A stretch of 64,000 nt of DNA from Rhodobiaceae bacterium UBA4490. Its GTDB lineage: Bacteria > Pseudomonadota > Alphaproteobacteria > Parvibaculales > Parvibaculaceae. This document shows positions 9,817 to 20,419 of the stretch, piece after piece. The stretch covers positions 319,624 through 383,623 of the forward strand of contig DGNO01000002.1 of the NCBI GenBank assembly GCA_002389665.1. The letters run 5' to 3'. Every line of letters begins with the position of its first letter. Positions within the stretch are counted from its first letter, which is position 1. Below the pieces are notes generated by a model. That model did not search any database. It was not told where the DNA came from and worked only from the letters and a program-made list of their open reading frames with translations. The position numbers were made by a program, and so were the translations under genes.

Positions 9817-10521
9817 TTAAAGCCCGCGGGATTTGGCGATGCGGCTATAGGCTTCCGTGATCTTCTTCAGCTTTTCTTCCGCCATGTCGACGAATTCCTG
9901 CGGCACCCCGCGGGCGACCAGCGTGTCGGGATGGTTTTCCCGGGCAAGGCGCCGATAGGCCTTTTTCAGGTCCTCATCGGAAATCTCCGGCGTGACCCCG
10001 AGGATCATATAGGGATCGTCGCTCTCCCCGCCAATATGCGAAAGCTTGATGCGCTCGAACTCGAAATCGGAAAAGCCGAAAATATCGGCCACCGCATAGA
10101 GGAAATCGAGCTCGCTCTGCAGCACCTTATTGTCCGCCTTGGCGATGTGAAAAAGCGCGTCCATCACGTCTTCCAAAACGCCCGGATTGGCCTTGTAGAT
10201 GGAAGCGACCTGCCTCGCATAAGCCTCGAAGCCCGCCACATCCTGCTGCGCGATCTTATAGACCCGCGCGACATTCGCCCGCTCTTCCGGCGGCACCTTG
10301 AAGACTTCCTCGAAAGCGCGAATCTCCGACGGCGAGACGATGCCGTCCGCCTTGGCCATTTTGGCGGAAAGCGCAATGAGCGCGACGGCAAACACGACCT
10401 CGTCGTCCCGCAAGGGGCGGTCGATCACATAATGACCGGCCACCACGCCTAGCAAGGCTCCGAGGGGCCCGCCCGCAGCCAAACCGGCAGCGGCACCCGC
10501 GACTTTTCCCCAAATCGACAT
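9817..10521 (-). CDS. TerB-DnaJ domain co-chaperone, DjlA-like
   Basis: A 234-residue protein with a glycine/alanine-rich hydrophobic N-terminus (about 5-32), a helical TerB domain (about 38-150) and a C-terminal J domain (about 168-234) whose HPD tripeptide is visible in ENHPDT. This is the order of DjlA, a membrane-linked J-protein that stimulates DnaK. The start at ATG 10521 begins MSIWGKVAG, as in related proteins; the longer frame upstream is low-complexity and overlaps the oppositely transcribed oxoprolinase region. No neighbour indicates its client. Confidence 0.88.
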   Translation of the reverse strand: MSIWGKVAGAAAGLAAGGPLGALLGVVAGHYVIDRPLRDDEVVFAVALIALSAKMAKADGIVSPSEIRAFEEVFKVPPEERANVARVYKIAQQDVAGFEAYARQVASIYKANPGVLEDVMDALFHIAKADNKVLQSELDFLYAVADIFGFSDFEFERIKLSHIGGESDDPYMILGVTPEISDEDLKKAYRRLARENHPDTLVARGVPQEFVDMAEEKLKKITEAYSRIAKSRGL

Positions 10522-10633
10522 GAGCGGGACATTAATGCGATTTGCCGCAGGGTGCGACTGCCAATTGGCCGCACTTTCCGCCAAAGATCCTTCCATATTT
10601 GCACGGGGCCCAAGCTGTGGCAGGTTCCGCCTC

Positions 10634-13600
10634 ATGAACCGGCAAAACGCATCTTCCCGTTGGGATTTCTGGGTCGACCGGGGCGGCACCTTCACGGATA
10701 TCGTGGCGCGCCGGCCGGACGGCACGCTGACGACTCACAAGCTGCTGTCGGAAAATCCGGGCCAATATGAAGATGCCGCGCTGCAGGGCATCCGCGATCT
10801 TCTGGGTCTTGAGAAAGGAGCCGCCATTCCCTCCGCGCGCATCGGCGCCGTGAAGATGGGCACCACCGTCGCCACCAACGCGCTTTTGGAGCGGCGCGGC
10901 GAGCCGGTACTTTTTCTCACCAACAAAGGCTTCGCCGATGCGCTGGCGATCGGCACCCAGGCGCGCCCGCATCTCTTCAAGCTGAAGATCGAAAAGCCCG
11001 AAATGCTTTACGCGAAGGTGGCCGAAGTGCCGGGCCGCATGAGCGCCGAGGGAGAAGAGCTCGAAACTTTCGATGAAGCGGAAACGCGCCGCGTGCTGCA
11101 GGAAGCTTATGACGAAGGCCTGCGCGCGCTTGCCATCTGCTTCATACACGCCTACCGCTTCAGCGATCATGAAAAACACGCGGCCGAGCTTGCCCGCGAC
11201 ATCGGCTTTACCCAGATATCAGCCAGCCACGCGGTCAGCCCCCTCATGAAATTCGTGCCGCGCGGAGATACGAGCGTCGTCGATGCTTATCTTTCCCCCA
11301 TTCTGCGCCGCTATGTGGACCGGGTGGCGGGTGCTATCGGCGAAAAGGACGATGCCGATTGCCGCCTGATGTTCATGCAATCCTCGGGCGGGCTGACGGA
11401 TGCGCATTTCTTTCAAGGCAAGGACGCGATCCTCTCAGGCCCCGCAGGCGGGGTGATCGGCGCGGTCGAGACAAGCGCCATGGCCGGTTTTGACAAGATC
11501 ATCGGCTTTGACATGGGCGGCACCTCCACCGATGTCTGCCATTATGACGGCGCGCTCGAGCGTTCTTTCGATACGGAAGTCGCGGGCATTCGCCTGCGCG
11601 CGCCGATGATGCAGATCCACACGGTGGCGGCAGGCGGCGGCTCGCTTCTGACATTCGATGGCGCAAGATTGCGCGTCGGCCCGGCCTCAGCCGGCGCCGA
11701 TCCCGGCCCCGCCTGCTACCGCAAGGGCGGGCCCCTTGCCGTGACGGACGCCAATGTCATGACCGGCAAACTGCTGCCCGAGTTCTTCCCAAACGTCTTC
11801 GGCCCGAACGCAGAAGAGCTCATCGACCGGCAGGCGGCGGAAGAAAAATTCCGCGCGCTGGCAAAAGAGATGGGCAGCGGCATGAAGCCGGAGGAACTTG
11901 CCGACGGGTTCCTCGCCATTGCCGTTGAAAACATGGCCCAGGCGATCAAGAAGATTTCCGTGCAGCGCGGCTATGACATTTCCGATTACGCGCTGACCTG
12001 TTTCGGCGGCGCGGGCGGCCAGCATGCCTGCCTCGTTGCCGATGCGCTCGGCATGTCGAAAATCTTCTTCCATCCTTTCTCCGGCATTCTTTCCGCTTAT
12101 GGCATGGGCCTTGCCGATCTCAGCGCCTCGCGCGAGCAAGCCGTGGAAATGCCCCTTGCGCGCGAGAGCGAGGCAAAGCTGGACGCGCTTCAGGCGGAGC
12201 TGGAAGCCGCCGCCCGCGCGGAGATTGAGGCGCAAGGCATTACGGGGGGCCGCATCACCGCGGCCTGCCGCCTGCACCTGCGCTATGAAGGCACGGACAC
12301 CGCCCTTCTCATTCCCCGCGCGGGGCTTGCCGAAACAAAAGCCCGCTTCGAAGAAGCGCACCGCCAGCGTTTCGGCTTTCTCACCCCCGACAAACCCATC
12401 ATCGTCGAAGCGCTTTCGGTGGAATGCGCCGGACGGGACAGCCGGGTTGAGGAAAAACTGGAAGCCGATACCCCCCGGCATGGCCCGCTCCGCCCCGCCG
12501 CCGAAACCGAGTTCTTTTCCGGCGGCACCTGGCATGCCGCAAAGGTCTTCCGGCGCGCGCAGATGCGCCCCGGCGATGATGTAGAAGGCCCTGCCATCCT
12601 GATCGAGGATCACCAGACCATCATCATCGAGCCCGGCTGGAAAGGCACGGTGACAGAGCATAATCACATCGTGCTGTCCCGCACGGCCGCGCTGCCTAAA
12701 AGGCGCGCCATCGGCACGAAAGCCGATCCGGTGATGCTGGAGATTTTCAATAACCGTTTCATGTCCGTTGCCGAGCAGATGGGCTTTACCCTCGAGAAGA
12801 CCGCCCATTCGGTGAACATCAAGGAGCGGCTCGATTTTTCCTGCGCCATTTTCGACAAGACCGGCGCGCTCGTCGCCAATGCGCCCCATGTGCCCGTGCA
12901 TCTGGGCTCGATGGGCGCCAGCGTCGAAACCATCATCGAGCAGAACCCGGATATGGCGCCGGGCGACGTCTTCGTTCTGAATGCGCCTTATAATGGCGGC
13001 ACGCATCTGCCCGATGTCACCGTCATCGCTCCCGTCTATGATGAGGCGGGCAAAGAAAAACTCTTCTATGTCGCAGCGCGCGGCCACCAGGCGGATATCG
13101 GCGGCATCACGCCGGGTTCCATGCCCGCCCATTCAAAGTCGGTGGAAGAAGAAGGCATCCTGATCGACAATTTTAAACTCGTGGAAAAAGGCACTTTCCG
13201 CGAGGAGGCGATCCGCAAGCTCCTGTGCAGCGGACCCTACCCTGCCCGAAGCCCCGATCAGAATATCGCGGACCTGCGCGCGCAGATCGCGGCGTGTGAA
13301 AAAGGCGCGCAGGAACTGCGCAAGCTTGCCGCGCAATTCGGCCTTGAAACGGTGGGTGCCTATATGGCCCATGTGCAGGACAATGCCGAGGAAAGCGTGC
13401 GCCGCGTCATCACGCGCCTGAAAGACGGAACCTTCGAGCAGGAAATGGACGACGGCGCGCGCATCAAAGTCGCCGTCCGCGTCGATGAAAAAGCCCGCAG
13501 CGCCTCCATCGATTTCACCGGCACGAGCCCGATGCAGCCGACGAACCTCAACACACCGTCCGCCGTGGCGCGCGCCGCCGTGCTCTATGTCTTCCGCTGC

Positions 13601-14251
13601 CTCGTCGACGATGAAATTCCGCTGAATGAGGGCTGCCTGAAACCGCTGGAGCTCATCATCCCCGAAGGCTCGCTTCTCTCCCCCACCTATCCGGCAGCCG
13701 TTGTCGGCGGCAATGTGGAGACGAGCCAGGCCGTAACGGATGCACTGTTCGGCGCGCTCGGCACCATGGCGGCCGCGCAAGGCACGATGAACAATCTCAC
13801 CTTCGGCAATGCGCGCTACCAATATTATGAAACGATCTGCGGCGGCGCGGGCGCGGGGCCGGATTTTCCGGGCGCCGATGCCGTCCACACCCATATGACG
13901 AATTCGCGCCTCACCGATCCTGAAATTCTGGAATGGCGCTTTCCCGTCATCCTGGACGGCTTTTCCATCCGCCAAGGCTCGGGCGGCGAAGGCGCGCAGC
14001 GCGGCGGTAACGGCATCGAGCGGATCATCCGCTTCCGCGAGCCCATGGGTGTTGCGATCCTCGCCACTCATAGGCGCATTCCCCCCTTCGGCATGGCGGG
14101 CGGGGCGCCCGGTGCGCTCGGGGAGAACGCATTGCGCCGCGCGGACGGCAAGGAAGAGCCGCTCCCCGGCGCCGTGCAGGTTTCCTTGCAAAAGGACGAG
14201 GCCATCATCATCCGCACGCCGGGCGGCGGCGGCTATGGGCCGCCCCGTTAG
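10634..14251 (+). CDS. 5-oxoprolinase / N-methylhydantoinase family enzyme (HyuA-HyuB fusion)
   Basis: A 1205-residue protein combining the HyuA half (about 1-690) with the HyuB half (about 700-1200), the arrangement of ATP-dependent 5-oxoprolinases that open 5-oxoproline to glutamate. Visible signs are the N-terminal [12 protein letters not shown] nucleotide-binding loop, a second loop [11 protein letters not shown] near residue 295, and the HyuB-type [16 protein letters not shown] segment. The ATG at 10634 is chosen because the conserved [11 protein letters not shown] follows directly; upstream codons overlap the djlA-like start. The C-terminus ends in the typical GGGGYGPP. Substrate specificity (5-oxoproline versus hydantoin) is inferred from the fused length. 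Confidence 0.88.
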   Translation: MNRQNASSRWDFWVDRGGTFTDIVARRPDGTLTTHKLLSENPGQYEDAALQGIRDLLGLEKGAAIPSARIGAVKMGTTVATNALLERRGEPVLFLTNKGFADALAIGTQARPHLFKLKIEKPEMLYAKVAEVPGRMSAEGEELETFDEAETRRVLQEAYDEGLRALAICFIHAYRFSDHEKHAAELARDIGFTQISASHAVSPLMKFVPRGDTSVVDAYLSPILRRYVDRVAGAIGEKDDADCRLMFMQSSGGLTDAHFFQGKDAILSGPAGGVIGAVETSAMAGFDKIIGFDMGGTSTDVCHYDGALERSFDTEVAGIRLRAPMMQIHTVAAGGGSLLTFDGARLRVGPASAGADPGPACYRKGGPLAVTDANVMTGKLLPEFFPNVFGPNAEELIDRQAAEEKFRALAKEMGSGMKPEELADGFLAIAVENMAQAIKKISVQRGYDISDYALTCFGGAGGQHACLVADALGMSKIFFHPFSGILSAYGMGLADLSASREQAVEMPLARESEAKLDALQAELEAAARAEIEAQGITGGRITAACRLHLRYEGTDTALLIPRAGLAETKARFEEAHRQRFGFLTPDKPIIVEALSVECAGRDSRVEEKLEADTPRHGPLRPAAETEFFSGGTWHAAKVFRRAQMRPGDDVEGPAILIEDHQTIIIEPGWKGTVTEHNHIVLSRTAALPKRRAIGTKADPVMLEIFNNRFMSVAEQMGFTLEKTAHSVNIKERLDFSCAIFDKTGALVANAPHVPVHLGSMGASVETIIEQNPDMAPGDVFVLNAPYNGGTHLPDVTVIAPVYDEAGKEKLFYVAARGHQADIGGITPGSMPAHSKSVEEEGILIDNFKLVEKGTFREEAIRKLLCSGPYPARSPDQNIADLRAQIAACEKGAQELRKLAAQFGLETVGAYMAHVQDNAEESVRRVITRLKDGTFEQEMDDGARIKVAVRVDEKARSASIDFTGTSPMQPTNLNTPSAVARAAVLYVFRCLVDDEIPLNEGCLKPLELIIPEGSLLSPTYPAAVVGGNVETSQAVTDALFGALGTMAAAQGTMNNLTFGNARYQYYETICGGAGAGPDFPGADAVHTHMTNSRLTDPEILEWRFPVILDGFSIRQGSGGEGAQRGGNGIERIIRFREPMGVAILATHRRIPPFGMAGGAPGALGENALRRADGKEEPLPGAVQVSLQKDEAIIIRTPGGGGYGPPR

Positions 14252-14494
14252 GCCTTCCCGTTAACCTCTGCCGATTAACAGGGTCCGTTAAAGCCTCCAC
14301 CGGCATTAACACTTTCCGGCATATTGCCGCAGGGCCCGCACCTCGCTTCCTTAGAATCAAAGACTTACCGCGCCTGCGAAAATTAGGGTCCTCCCCCTCC
14401 GGCAGCGCAGCAACGAATCTGTTTGGAAAGACAGGGTTAACCATGCACACTTCTCGGGCGACAATGCGCAACCAACCGAGACGGGAGTCCCCCC
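14252..14494. other. Intergenic stretch rich in TTAA(C), possible CtrA-type sites
   Basis: No gene is seen. The stretch has several TTAA(C) words (near 14262, 14274, 14287 and 14307) and a perfect TTAACCAT at 14437-14444, which resembles the CtrA half-site of Alphaproteobacteria. The spacings between TTAA words are 9-10 bases rather than the canonical seven, so only the single half-site is a fair match. It probably holds the promoter of the small frame that follows. Confidence 0.3.
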
Positions 14495-14584
14495 ATGAGA
14501 AACATGCTCTCGATTCGAGTTGAGTACCTATTCCCCTGCATGGTCATGGTGTTTATCGGCGCTGTGACAGTCGGGTTCATTTGA
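14495..14584 (+). CDS. Putative 29-residue membrane peptide
   Basis: I do not recognise this gene; it is too short for ordinary gene calling. ATG at 14495 is preceded by GGGAG about six bases upstream. The frame encodes a short N-terminal part with R, N, E and Y (MRNMLSIRVEYLFP) followed by a hydrophobic stretch of about 15 residues (CMVMVFIGAVTVGFI), then TGA at the end of the hydrophobic run. This looks like a single-span small membrane protein. A strong intrinsic terminator begins 48 bases after the stop, so the peptide gene can be its own transcription unit. Whether it is translated is not shown by sequence alone. Confidence 0.5.
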   Translation: MRNMLSIRVEYLFPCMVMVFIGAVTVGFI

Positions 14585-14632
14585 TCTACCCCTGAGGATT
14601 TACCTCTGACGGGGCATCTCGCAGAACAGCTG

Positions 14633-14667
14633 AAAGGGCCCGGAGGCATGCCGGGCCCTTTCTCTTT
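14633..14667 (+). terminator. Rho-independent terminator after the small membrane peptide gene
   Basis: An 11-base perfect stem, AAAGGGCCCGG (14633-14643) with CCGGGCCCTTT (14651-14661), closes a seven-base loop and is followed by CTCTTT on the plus strand. On the minus strand the tail is poorer. It ends transcription coming from the oxoprolinase/small-peptide side, before the convergent AhpD-like gene. Confidence 0.85.
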
Positions 14668-14691
14668 GGGCCTTTCGCTCTAGGACTTGGC

Positions 14692-15246
14692 TCAAGCGCT
14701 TTCGGGAAAGCGCGCGGCATATGTCTCGAGCGGCAGTTTCAGCCCGTTCACCACGAACGAGACCATGTGATAAAGCCCGGCAAGCACCACCATTTCGATC
14801 ATCTGCTCGTCGGTGAAAGCCTCTTTCAGCCGCGCCCACAGCCCATCGCTTAGTGTCTGCGTGCGGTGCAGCTCATCCACCAGCTCCATGATCAGCTTTT
14901 CCTCTCCGCTCCAGCAGGAAGCAGAGGCGCCGTCCGCTGCCACAGTCGCGGCGATTTCTTCAGCGCCGAACCCCACTTTCTCGGCAAAGAAGGCGACATG
15001 GACGCCCCATTCATATTCCCCGCGGCAGAGCGCGCAGGCCCGGTCGATGATGATCTCGCGCTGGCGCAGTGTCAGCGTGCCTTTATCGAGAAGGCCGCCC
15101 GCCATGAAACGGCGGAAGACGCGCGAGTTGCGCGCCAGCGTGCGGAAAAGTACCAGCGGCTCCACGCCCTCCGGCATCAGCCGGGCAAGGGTTTCTTCCA
15201 TGTCTTTTTCATATGGCTGCACAGCCGGGTCGATACGGGTGTTCAT
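14692..15246 (-). CDS. Carboxymuconolactone decarboxylase / AhpD-like family protein
   Basis: A 184-residue all-helical CMD-family protein. The core motif is at about residues 75-90: an acidic residue in REIIIDR, the cysteine pair CALC, then YEWGVH, equivalent to the AhpD redox/proton-relay site. Such proteins act as alkylhydroperoxidase-like or decarboxylase-type enzymes; the substrate is unknown. The ATG at 15246 is preferred over one four codons earlier because GGAG is properly spaced before it. It is divergent from an HxlR regulator, with an inverted repeat between them, which suggests that regulator controls it. Confidence 0.82.
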   Translation of the reverse strand: MNTRIDPAVQPYEKDMEETLARLMPEGVEPLVLFRTLARNSRVFRRFMAGGLLDKGTLTLRQREIIIDRACALCRGEYEWGVHVAFFAEKVGFGAEEIAATVAADGASASCWSGEEKLIMELVDELHRTQTLSDGLWARLKEAFTDEQMIEMVVLAGLYHMVSFVVNGLKLPLETYAARFPESA

Positions 15247-15257
15247 TGCATGCTCCA

Positions 15258-15278
15258 TTGCTACGTTTTCAGTAGCAA
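15258..15278. promoter_or_regulatory. Inverted repeat, probable HxlR operator
   Basis: TTGCTAC (15258-15264) and GTAGCAA (15272-15278) form a perfect 7-base inverted repeat with a seven-base centre, and a partial third copy (GTAGCGCAAG) follows at about 15300. It lies immediately upstream of the AhpD-like gene and 63 bases before the divergent HxlR gene, where autoregulating HxlR proteins commonly bind. Confidence 0.6.
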
Positions 15279-15340
15279 GAGATTTATGCTTCTTTTTTCG
15301 TAGCGCAAGCCCTAAAATGGCGTGAAACTGAGAGGACGAG

Positions 15341-15745
15341 ATGGCACCGCCCGGAAAAGCCCAAAAAACAGCGAAGAAACCCGCGCCGAAAGCCGCGAAA
15401 AAAACCGCCCCCCGACCCGGCCGCCCGGTGCGCGGTTCGGCAACGGGCCGCCCCGTCATGGCACTGATCGACCTCATCGGCCGGCGCTGGGTGCTTCGTA
15501 TTCTGTGGGAACTGCGCTCAGGCCCCCTCACCTTCCGCGCTTTGCAGGAGGCATGCGGCGGCATTTCGCCGAGTGTTCTCAATGCGCGCCTTGCCGATTT
15601 GAAAGAAACCGGCTTGCTCGAACATGAAGAGGCGGAAGGCTACCGCATGACGCAGTTAGGGCGCGAGCTGACCGAGCAGCTCACGCCCCTGACAGGCTGG
15701 GCGGAACGCTGGGCCCGCCAACTCGAAAAAATGCAGAAGCCTTAA
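15341..15745 (+). CDS. HxlR-family winged-helix transcriptional regulator
   Basis: A 134-residue regulator. After a ~35-residue Lys/Ala/Pro-rich tail that is likely disordered and may touch DNA, residues ~40-125 carry the HxlR winged helix, with [19 protein letters not shown] and [19 protein letters not shown] as recognisable helices. GAGGACGAG precedes the ATG. The C-terminal codons overlap the convergent methionine synthase gene by four bases. By position it probably controls the divergent AhpD-like gene; no conserved cysteine sensor is seen in it. Confidence 0.88.
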   Translation: MAPPGKAQKTAKKPAPKAAKKTAPRPGRPVRGSATGRPVMALIDLIGRRWVLRILWELRSGPLTFRALQEACGGISPSVLNARLADLKETGLLEHEEAEGYRMTQLGRELTEQLTPLTGWAERWARQLEKMQKP

Positions 15746-18417
15746 GCGGCGACTTCTTCGCCCGGCGTGTAATTGAGGATCGGGGCAAGCCAACGCTCGG
15801 CATCCTTGACGCTCATGCCCTTGCGCTTGGCATAGTCTTCGATCTGATCTTTCTCGACCCGGCCGACACCGAAATAATGCGCCTCCGGGTGAGCGAAATA
15901 GAGCCCGCTGACCGACGAGCCCGGCCACATGGCAAAGCTTTCGGTGAGCTCGATGCCCGCATTCTGCTCGGCATTCAAAAGATCGAAAAGAATGCGCTTT
16001 TCCGTATGGTCGGGCTGGGCGGGATAGCCGGGCGCCGGGCGGATGCCCTGATATTTCTCGGCGATCAGATCTTGATTAGTGAGCGTTTCATCCGGCGCAT
16101 AGGCCCAGAATTCCTTCCGCACGCGCTTATGCATGCACTCGGCAAAGGCTTCGGCAAACCGGTCCGCCAGGGCCTTGAGGAGAATGGAGCTGTAATCGTC
16201 CTTTGCTTCTTCAAAGCGCCGGGCAATCTCGTCTTCCCCATGGCCCGCCGTTACCGCAAAGCCGCCGATATAATCGGCAATGCCCGTGGCCTTGGGCGCG
16301 ATGAAATCGGCCAGCGCGATGTTATGCCGGCCTTCCTTCTTCGTCATTTGCTGGCGCAGCGTATGCAGCACCGCCAATTCCTCGCTCCGGCTTTCATCCG
16401 TATAAAGCGCGATATCTTCCTCATGCACCTGATTGGCCGGCCAGAAACCGATCACGCCTTTCGGATGCATCCATTGTTCCGAAACGATCTTCTCCAGCAT
16501 GTCCTGCGCGTCTTTAAAGAGCGCGCGCGCCGCTTCCCCGCGCGTAGAATCATCGAGGATCGCCGGATACTGCCCCTTGATTTCCCAGGTCGAGAAGAAA
16601 GGCGTCCAGTCGATATAGGGAATGAGCTCTTCAAGCGAATAATCCTCGAAGACTTTCACCCCCGTGAAGCTGGGCTTCACCGGCTCATAGCCTTTCCATT
16701 CCACCGGATAGCGGTTGCGCCGGGCTTCGGCGAGGCTCGTGCGCGGCCCGCGCGCGCGCTGGCTGGCATGAGCCTCGGCCATGCGCTCATATTCGGCGAG
16801 AATTTCCGCGCGGTAATCCGGTCCCCGTTCCTCCGACAGCAGGTTCGAACAAACCCCAACAGCTTTCGAGGCATCGGGCACATAAACCGCCTGGCCGCGC
16901 TTGTAATTCGGGTTGATCTTGACCGCCGTGTGCACCCGGCTCGTTGTCGCCCCGCCGATGAGCAGCGGAATATCAAAATTCTGCCGTTCCATTTCAGCGG
17001 CCACATGGCACATCTCATCGAGGCTCGGCGTAATCAGACCCGAAAGGCCGATAATATCGACCTCTTCCTTCTTCGCCGTCTCGATGATCTTCGCCGCCGG
17101 CACCATCACGCCGAGATCGATCACCTCGTAATTGTTACACTGCAAAACGACGCCGACGATGTTCTTGCCGATATCGTGCACATCGCCCTTCACCGTCGCC
17201 ATCAGGATCTTGCCCGCGGCCGAGCGGCTGTCGATGCCCAAATCCCGTTTCTCCTGCTCCATGTAAGGCATGAGATGGGCCACGGCCTGCTTCATCACCC
17301 GGGCGCTTTTCACGACCTGCGGCAGGAACATCTTGCCCGAACCGAAAAGGTCGCCCACCACATTCATCCCCGCCATGAGCGGGCCTTCGATGACATGGAG
17401 CGGGCGTTCGGCTTTCAGCCGCGCTTCTTCCACATCCTCTTCGATATATTGGGTAATGCCTTTGACGAGCGCATGCTTCAGGCGCTCTTCCACCGGCGCC
17501 TCGCGCCAGGACAGATCCTCTTCCTGCTTGCGCCCGCCTTCACCTTTATATTTTTCCGCCGCTTCCAGAAGCCGTTCGGTCGCGTCCTCACGCCGATTGA
17601 GGATCACGTCCTCGACAAGCTCGCGCAGTTCCGGCTCAATCTCTTCATAGATCGCCAGCTGCCCGGCATTGACGATGCCCATATCCATCCCCGCCTGAAT
17701 GGCGTGGTAAAGGAAAACGGAGTGCATCGCCTCGCGCACTTTCTCGTTCCCGCGGAAAGAGAAAGAGACGTTGGAAACGCCCCCTGAAATATGAGCATGC
17801 GGCAGGTTCTGTTTGATCCGGCGCGTGGCATCGATGAAATCCACCGCATAATTATTGTGTTCTTCGATACCCGTCGCCACGGCGAAAATATTGGGATCGA
17901 AAATAATGTCTTCCGCCGGAAAACCGACTTCCTCGGTCAGAATCTTGTAAGAGCGCTCGCAAATCTCGTATTTGCGGTTGGCCGTATCGGCCTGCCCCAC
18001 TTCATCGAACGCCATCACCACCACGGCAGCGCCATAGCGTTTGATCTTGCGCGCCTGCTCAACGAACGGCTTCTCACCTTCCTTCAGGCTAATCGAATTG
18101 ACGATTGCCTTGCCTTGCACGCATTTCAGCCCCGCTTCGATGACCGACCATTTGGAAGAATCGATCATGATCGGCACGCGGGCGATATCAGGCTCGGAGG
18201 CAATGAGATTGAGGAAGCGCACCATGGCCGCTTCCGAATCCAGCATCCCCTCATCCATGTTCACATCGATGATCTGCGCGCCGTTTTCCACTTGGGAGCG
18301 GGCAACGGCCAGCGCTTCTTCGTAATCCCCGTTCAGGATCAGCTTTTTGAATTTCGCCGATCCCGTCACATTGGTGCGTTCACCGACATTGATGAATGTT
18401 GCTGTCGCCTCGGTCAT
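15742..18417 (-). CDS. metH: Cobalamin-dependent methionine synthase, C-terminal polypeptide (pterin, B12 and activation domains)
   Basis: The 891-residue protein supplies three of the four MetH modules: a pterin-binding TIM barrel taking the methyl group from 5-methyltetrahydrofolate (about 1-270, opening [14 protein letters not shown]), the cobalamin-binding cap and domain (about 290-560, with the base-off histidine in [10 protein letters not shown]), and the SAM-dependent reactivation domain (about 580-880, with [12 protein letters not shown]). The homocysteine domain is on the separate gene 15 bases upstream, so the enzyme is split into two proteins. Split MetH is known in other Alphaproteobacteria. 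Both halves look intact. Confidence 0.95.
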   Translation of the reverse strand: MTEATATFINVGERTNVTGSAKFKKLILNGDYEEALAVARSQVENGAQIIDVNMDEGMLDSEAAMVRFLNLIASEPDIARVPIMIDSSKWSVIEAGLKCVQGKAIVNSISLKEGEKPFVEQARKIKRYGAAVVVMAFDEVGQADTANRKYEICERSYKILTEEVGFPAEDIIFDPNIFAVATGIEEHNNYAVDFIDATRRIKQNLPHAHISGGVSNVSFSFRGNEKVREAMHSVFLYHAIQAGMDMGIVNAGQLAIYEEIEPELRELVEDVILNRREDATERLLEAAEKYKGEGGRKQEEDLSWREAPVEERLKHALVKGITQYIEEDVEEARLKAERPLHVIEGPLMAGMNVVGDLFGSGKMFLPQVVKSARVMKQAVAHLMPYMEQEKRDLGIDSRSAAGKILMATVKGDVHDIGKNIVGVVLQCNNYEVIDLGVMVPAAKIIETAKKEEVDIIGLSGLITPSLDEMCHVAAEMERQNFDIPLLIGGATTSRVHTAVKINPNYKRGQAVYVPDASKAVGVCSNLLSEERGPDYRAEILAEYERMAEAHASQRARGPRTSLAEARRNRYPVEWKGYEPVKPSFTGVKVFEDYSLEELIPYIDWTPFFSTWEIKGQYPAILDDSTRGEAARALFKDAQDMLEKIVSEQWMHPKGVIGFWPANQVHEEDIALYTDESRSEELAVLHTLRQQMTKKEGRHNIALADFIAPKATGIADYIGGFAVTAGHGEDEIARRFEEAKDDYSSILLKALADRFAEAFAECMHKRVRKEFWAYAPDETLTNQDLIAEKYQGIRPAPGYPAQPDHTEKRILFDLLNAEQNAGIELTESFAMWPGSSVSGLYFAHPEAHYFGVGRVEKDQIEDYAKRKGMSVKDAERWLAPILNYTPGEEVAA

Positions 18418-18432
18418 AAAAAGCTCGATCTG

Positions 18433-19491
18433 TTACGCGTGAACGAAGGGTTCGAGACCCGAAAGTCTCATCTTTGTTTCGGGGTGCGGAATTTCGCGCG
18501 GCGGCACATTCGCCACTGCCTCCGCAATCGCCTTGATATGTTCCGGCGTCGTGCCGCAGCACCCGCCGACGATATTCACCAACCCCGCCTCGGCAAACTC
18601 GCCCACAAGCTTGGCCATATATTCCGCCGACTGGTCGTATTCGCCGAACTCGTTCGGCAGGCCCGCATTGGGATGCGCGGAAACATTCGTGTCGGCAATA
18701 CGCGAAAGCTCTTCCACATATTGGCGCAGCTGCTCGGCGCCAAGCGCGCAATTAAGCCCGATGGAGAAGGGCTTAGCATGGCGCACCGAATACCAGAAGG
18801 CTTCCGGCGTCTGGCCGGAGAGAATGCGGCCCGCCGCATCCGTGATCGTGCCGGAGATCATTACCGGCAGCTCGAAGCCCTGCGCATCGAAAATGTCCTG
18901 CAGCACATAAAGCGCCACTTTGGCATTGAGCGTGTCGAACACGGTTTCGATCATGATCACGTCCGCCCCGCCTTCGATAAGCCCTTCGGCGGCATCCTTA
19001 TAGGCGGCATAAAGATCGTCGAACGTGACATTGCGGAAGCTCGGATCGTTCACATCCGGCGAGATCGAAGCCGAACGCGGCGTTGGCCCGAGCACGCCGA
19101 TCACCCAGCGCAGCTTGCCGTCTTCGCTTTCGGCAATATCGGCGGCCTCACGGGCGATCTGCACGCTTTTCACATTCATTTCGCGCGCCAGATGCTCGAG
19201 ATCGTAATCGGCCTGCGCGATCACCGTCGCACCGAATGTGTTTGCCTCGGCAAAATCGGCGCCTGCCCGGTAATAAGCCAGATGAATGTCGCGCAGAATG
19301 TCCGGGCGCACGAGGCCTATAAGTTCGCTATTGCCTTTCACGTCCTTGGGATGATCTTTCAGAATATCGCCGCGGTAATCTTCTTCCTGCAGCTTATAGC
19401 CTTGGATCATCGTGCCCATGGCGCCGTCCAGCACAAGAATGCGCTCTTTCACCGCTTTGTAGAGTTCTTGAATGCGTTCTTCGCGTGTCAT
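18433..19491 (-). CDS. metH: Homocysteine S-methyltransferase subunit of split methionine synthase
   Basis: This 352-residue protein is the N-terminal MetH module that binds zinc and homocysteine. The zinc cysteines are visible in GLNCALG and in the pair GGCCGTTP. It ends about where full-length MetH enters its linker, and the next gene begins with the pterin domain after only 15 bases, so the two products presumably assemble. It starts 10 bases after the metF stop, indicating a shared message. In the absence of the partner it could also act as a stand-alone methyltransferase, but the order argues for the split enzyme. Confidence 0.93.
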   Translation of the reverse strand: MTREERIQELYKAVKERILVLDGAMGTMIQGYKLQEEDYRGDILKDHPKDVKGNSELIGLVRPDILRDIHLAYYRAGADFAEANTFGATVIAQADYDLEHLAREMNVKSVQIAREAADIAESEDGKLRWVIGVLGPTPRSASISPDVNDPSFRNVTFDDLYAAYKDAAEGLIEGGADVIMIETVFDTLNAKVALYVLQDIFDAQGFELPVMISGTITDAAGRILSGQTPEAFWYSVRHAKPFSIGLNCALGAEQLRQYVEELSRIADTNVSAHPNAGLPNEFGEYDQSAEYMAKLVGEFAEAGLVNIVGGCCGTTPEHIKAIAEAVANVPPREIPHPETKMRLSGLEPFVHA

Positions 19492-19501
19492 CGCGCGTCT
19501 C

Positions 19502-20419
19502 CTATTCGGCCGCTTTCAGGCCGGGCGTCGGTTTCGTCGAAGGCTTGAGGCCCAGAATGTGGCAGATCGCATAAGTCAGATCCGCCTGATTGAGCGTATA
19601 GAAATGAAAGTCCCGGAAGCCCATGCGCTCCAGATCGTGCACTTGCTCCACTGCCACCGCAGCGGCGATGAGCTTGCGCGTCGTTAGATCATCGTCGAGC
19701 CCTTCATAATAATCGGCGAGCCAGCCGGGCACGGTCGCGCCGCATTTTTCGGCCATCCGGCTGATGCCCTTAAAGTTCGTCGTCGGCATGATGCCCGGCA
19801 CGATCGGCACATTGATCCCGGCTTTTGCGGCTCGCTCCATGAAAGTGCCGTAAATCGAGGAATCGAACGTGAACTGCGTAATGGCGCGGGTGGCGCCCGC
19901 CTCGATCTTGTCCTGCAAAAGCCGCAGATCCGCATCCCCATCAGGCGATTCCGGATGGCGCTCGGGATAGGCGGAGACCGACACTTCAAAGTCACCGATC
20001 GCCTTGATGCCGAGGATCAGCTCCGGCACGCTTTGATAGCCTTTTTCATGGGGCTTATAAGGCGCGCCAAGCTCGGGCATATCCCCGCGCAGCGCCACGA
20101 TATGGCGGATGCCCGCATCCCAATAGGCCTGCACCACCTCATCCACCTCATCGCGCGAGGCGCCGACACAGGTCAGATGCGCGGCAGGCTTCAGCGAGGT
20201 TTCCTTGACGATCCGCGCCACGGTCGCATGGGTGCGCTCGCGCGTCGAGCCGCCCGCCCCATACGTCACCGAGACGAAATTGGGCTGCAAAGGCTCCAGC
20301 CGCTTGATGGACTCCCAAAGCGTTTCTTCCATCTTTTCCGTTTTCGGCGGAAAGAATTCGAAGGAAACACGCAGGTCTTCCCTGCCCCGGATTTTATCAC
20401 CCAGCCTTACCATACTCAT
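19502..20419 (-). CDS. metF: 5,10-methylenetetrahydrofolate reductase
   Basis: MetF is the FAD enzyme that makes 5-methyltetrahydrofolate, the methyl donor for MetH. The 305-residue TIM-barrel protein shows the typical [13 protein letters not shown] opening, [14 protein letters not shown], and the ALRGDMP and TQFTFD segments lining the flavin site. Its ATG overlaps the stop of the regulator upstream by four bases (ATGA). Together with the two metH genes it forms a complete methyl-transfer branch on one transcript. Confidence 0.96.
   Translation of the reverse strand: MSMVRLGDKIRGREDLRVSFEFFPPKTEKMEETLWESIKRLEPLQPNFVSVTYGAGGSTRERTHATVARIVKETSLKPAAHLTCVGASRDEVDEVVQAYWDAGIRHIVALRGDMPELGAPYKPHEKGYQSVPELILGIKAIGDFEVSVSAYPERHPESPDGDADLRLLQDKIEAGATRAITQFTFDSSIYGTFMERAAKAGINVPIVPGIMPTTNFKGISRMAEKCGATVPGWLADYYEGLDDDLTTRKLIAAAVAVEQVHDLERMGFRDFHFYTLNQADLTYAICHILGLKPSTKPTPGLKAAE

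Noticed and set aside
18418..18432. Frameshift or sequencing error splitting metH
   Set aside because: Each half has its own start, stop and complete domains, the gap falls in the linker, and split MetH occurs in other Alphaproteobacteria.
15877..19548. Long plus-strand frames antisense to the two metH genes
   Set aside because: Shadow frames of well-supported minus-strand genes, without motifs.
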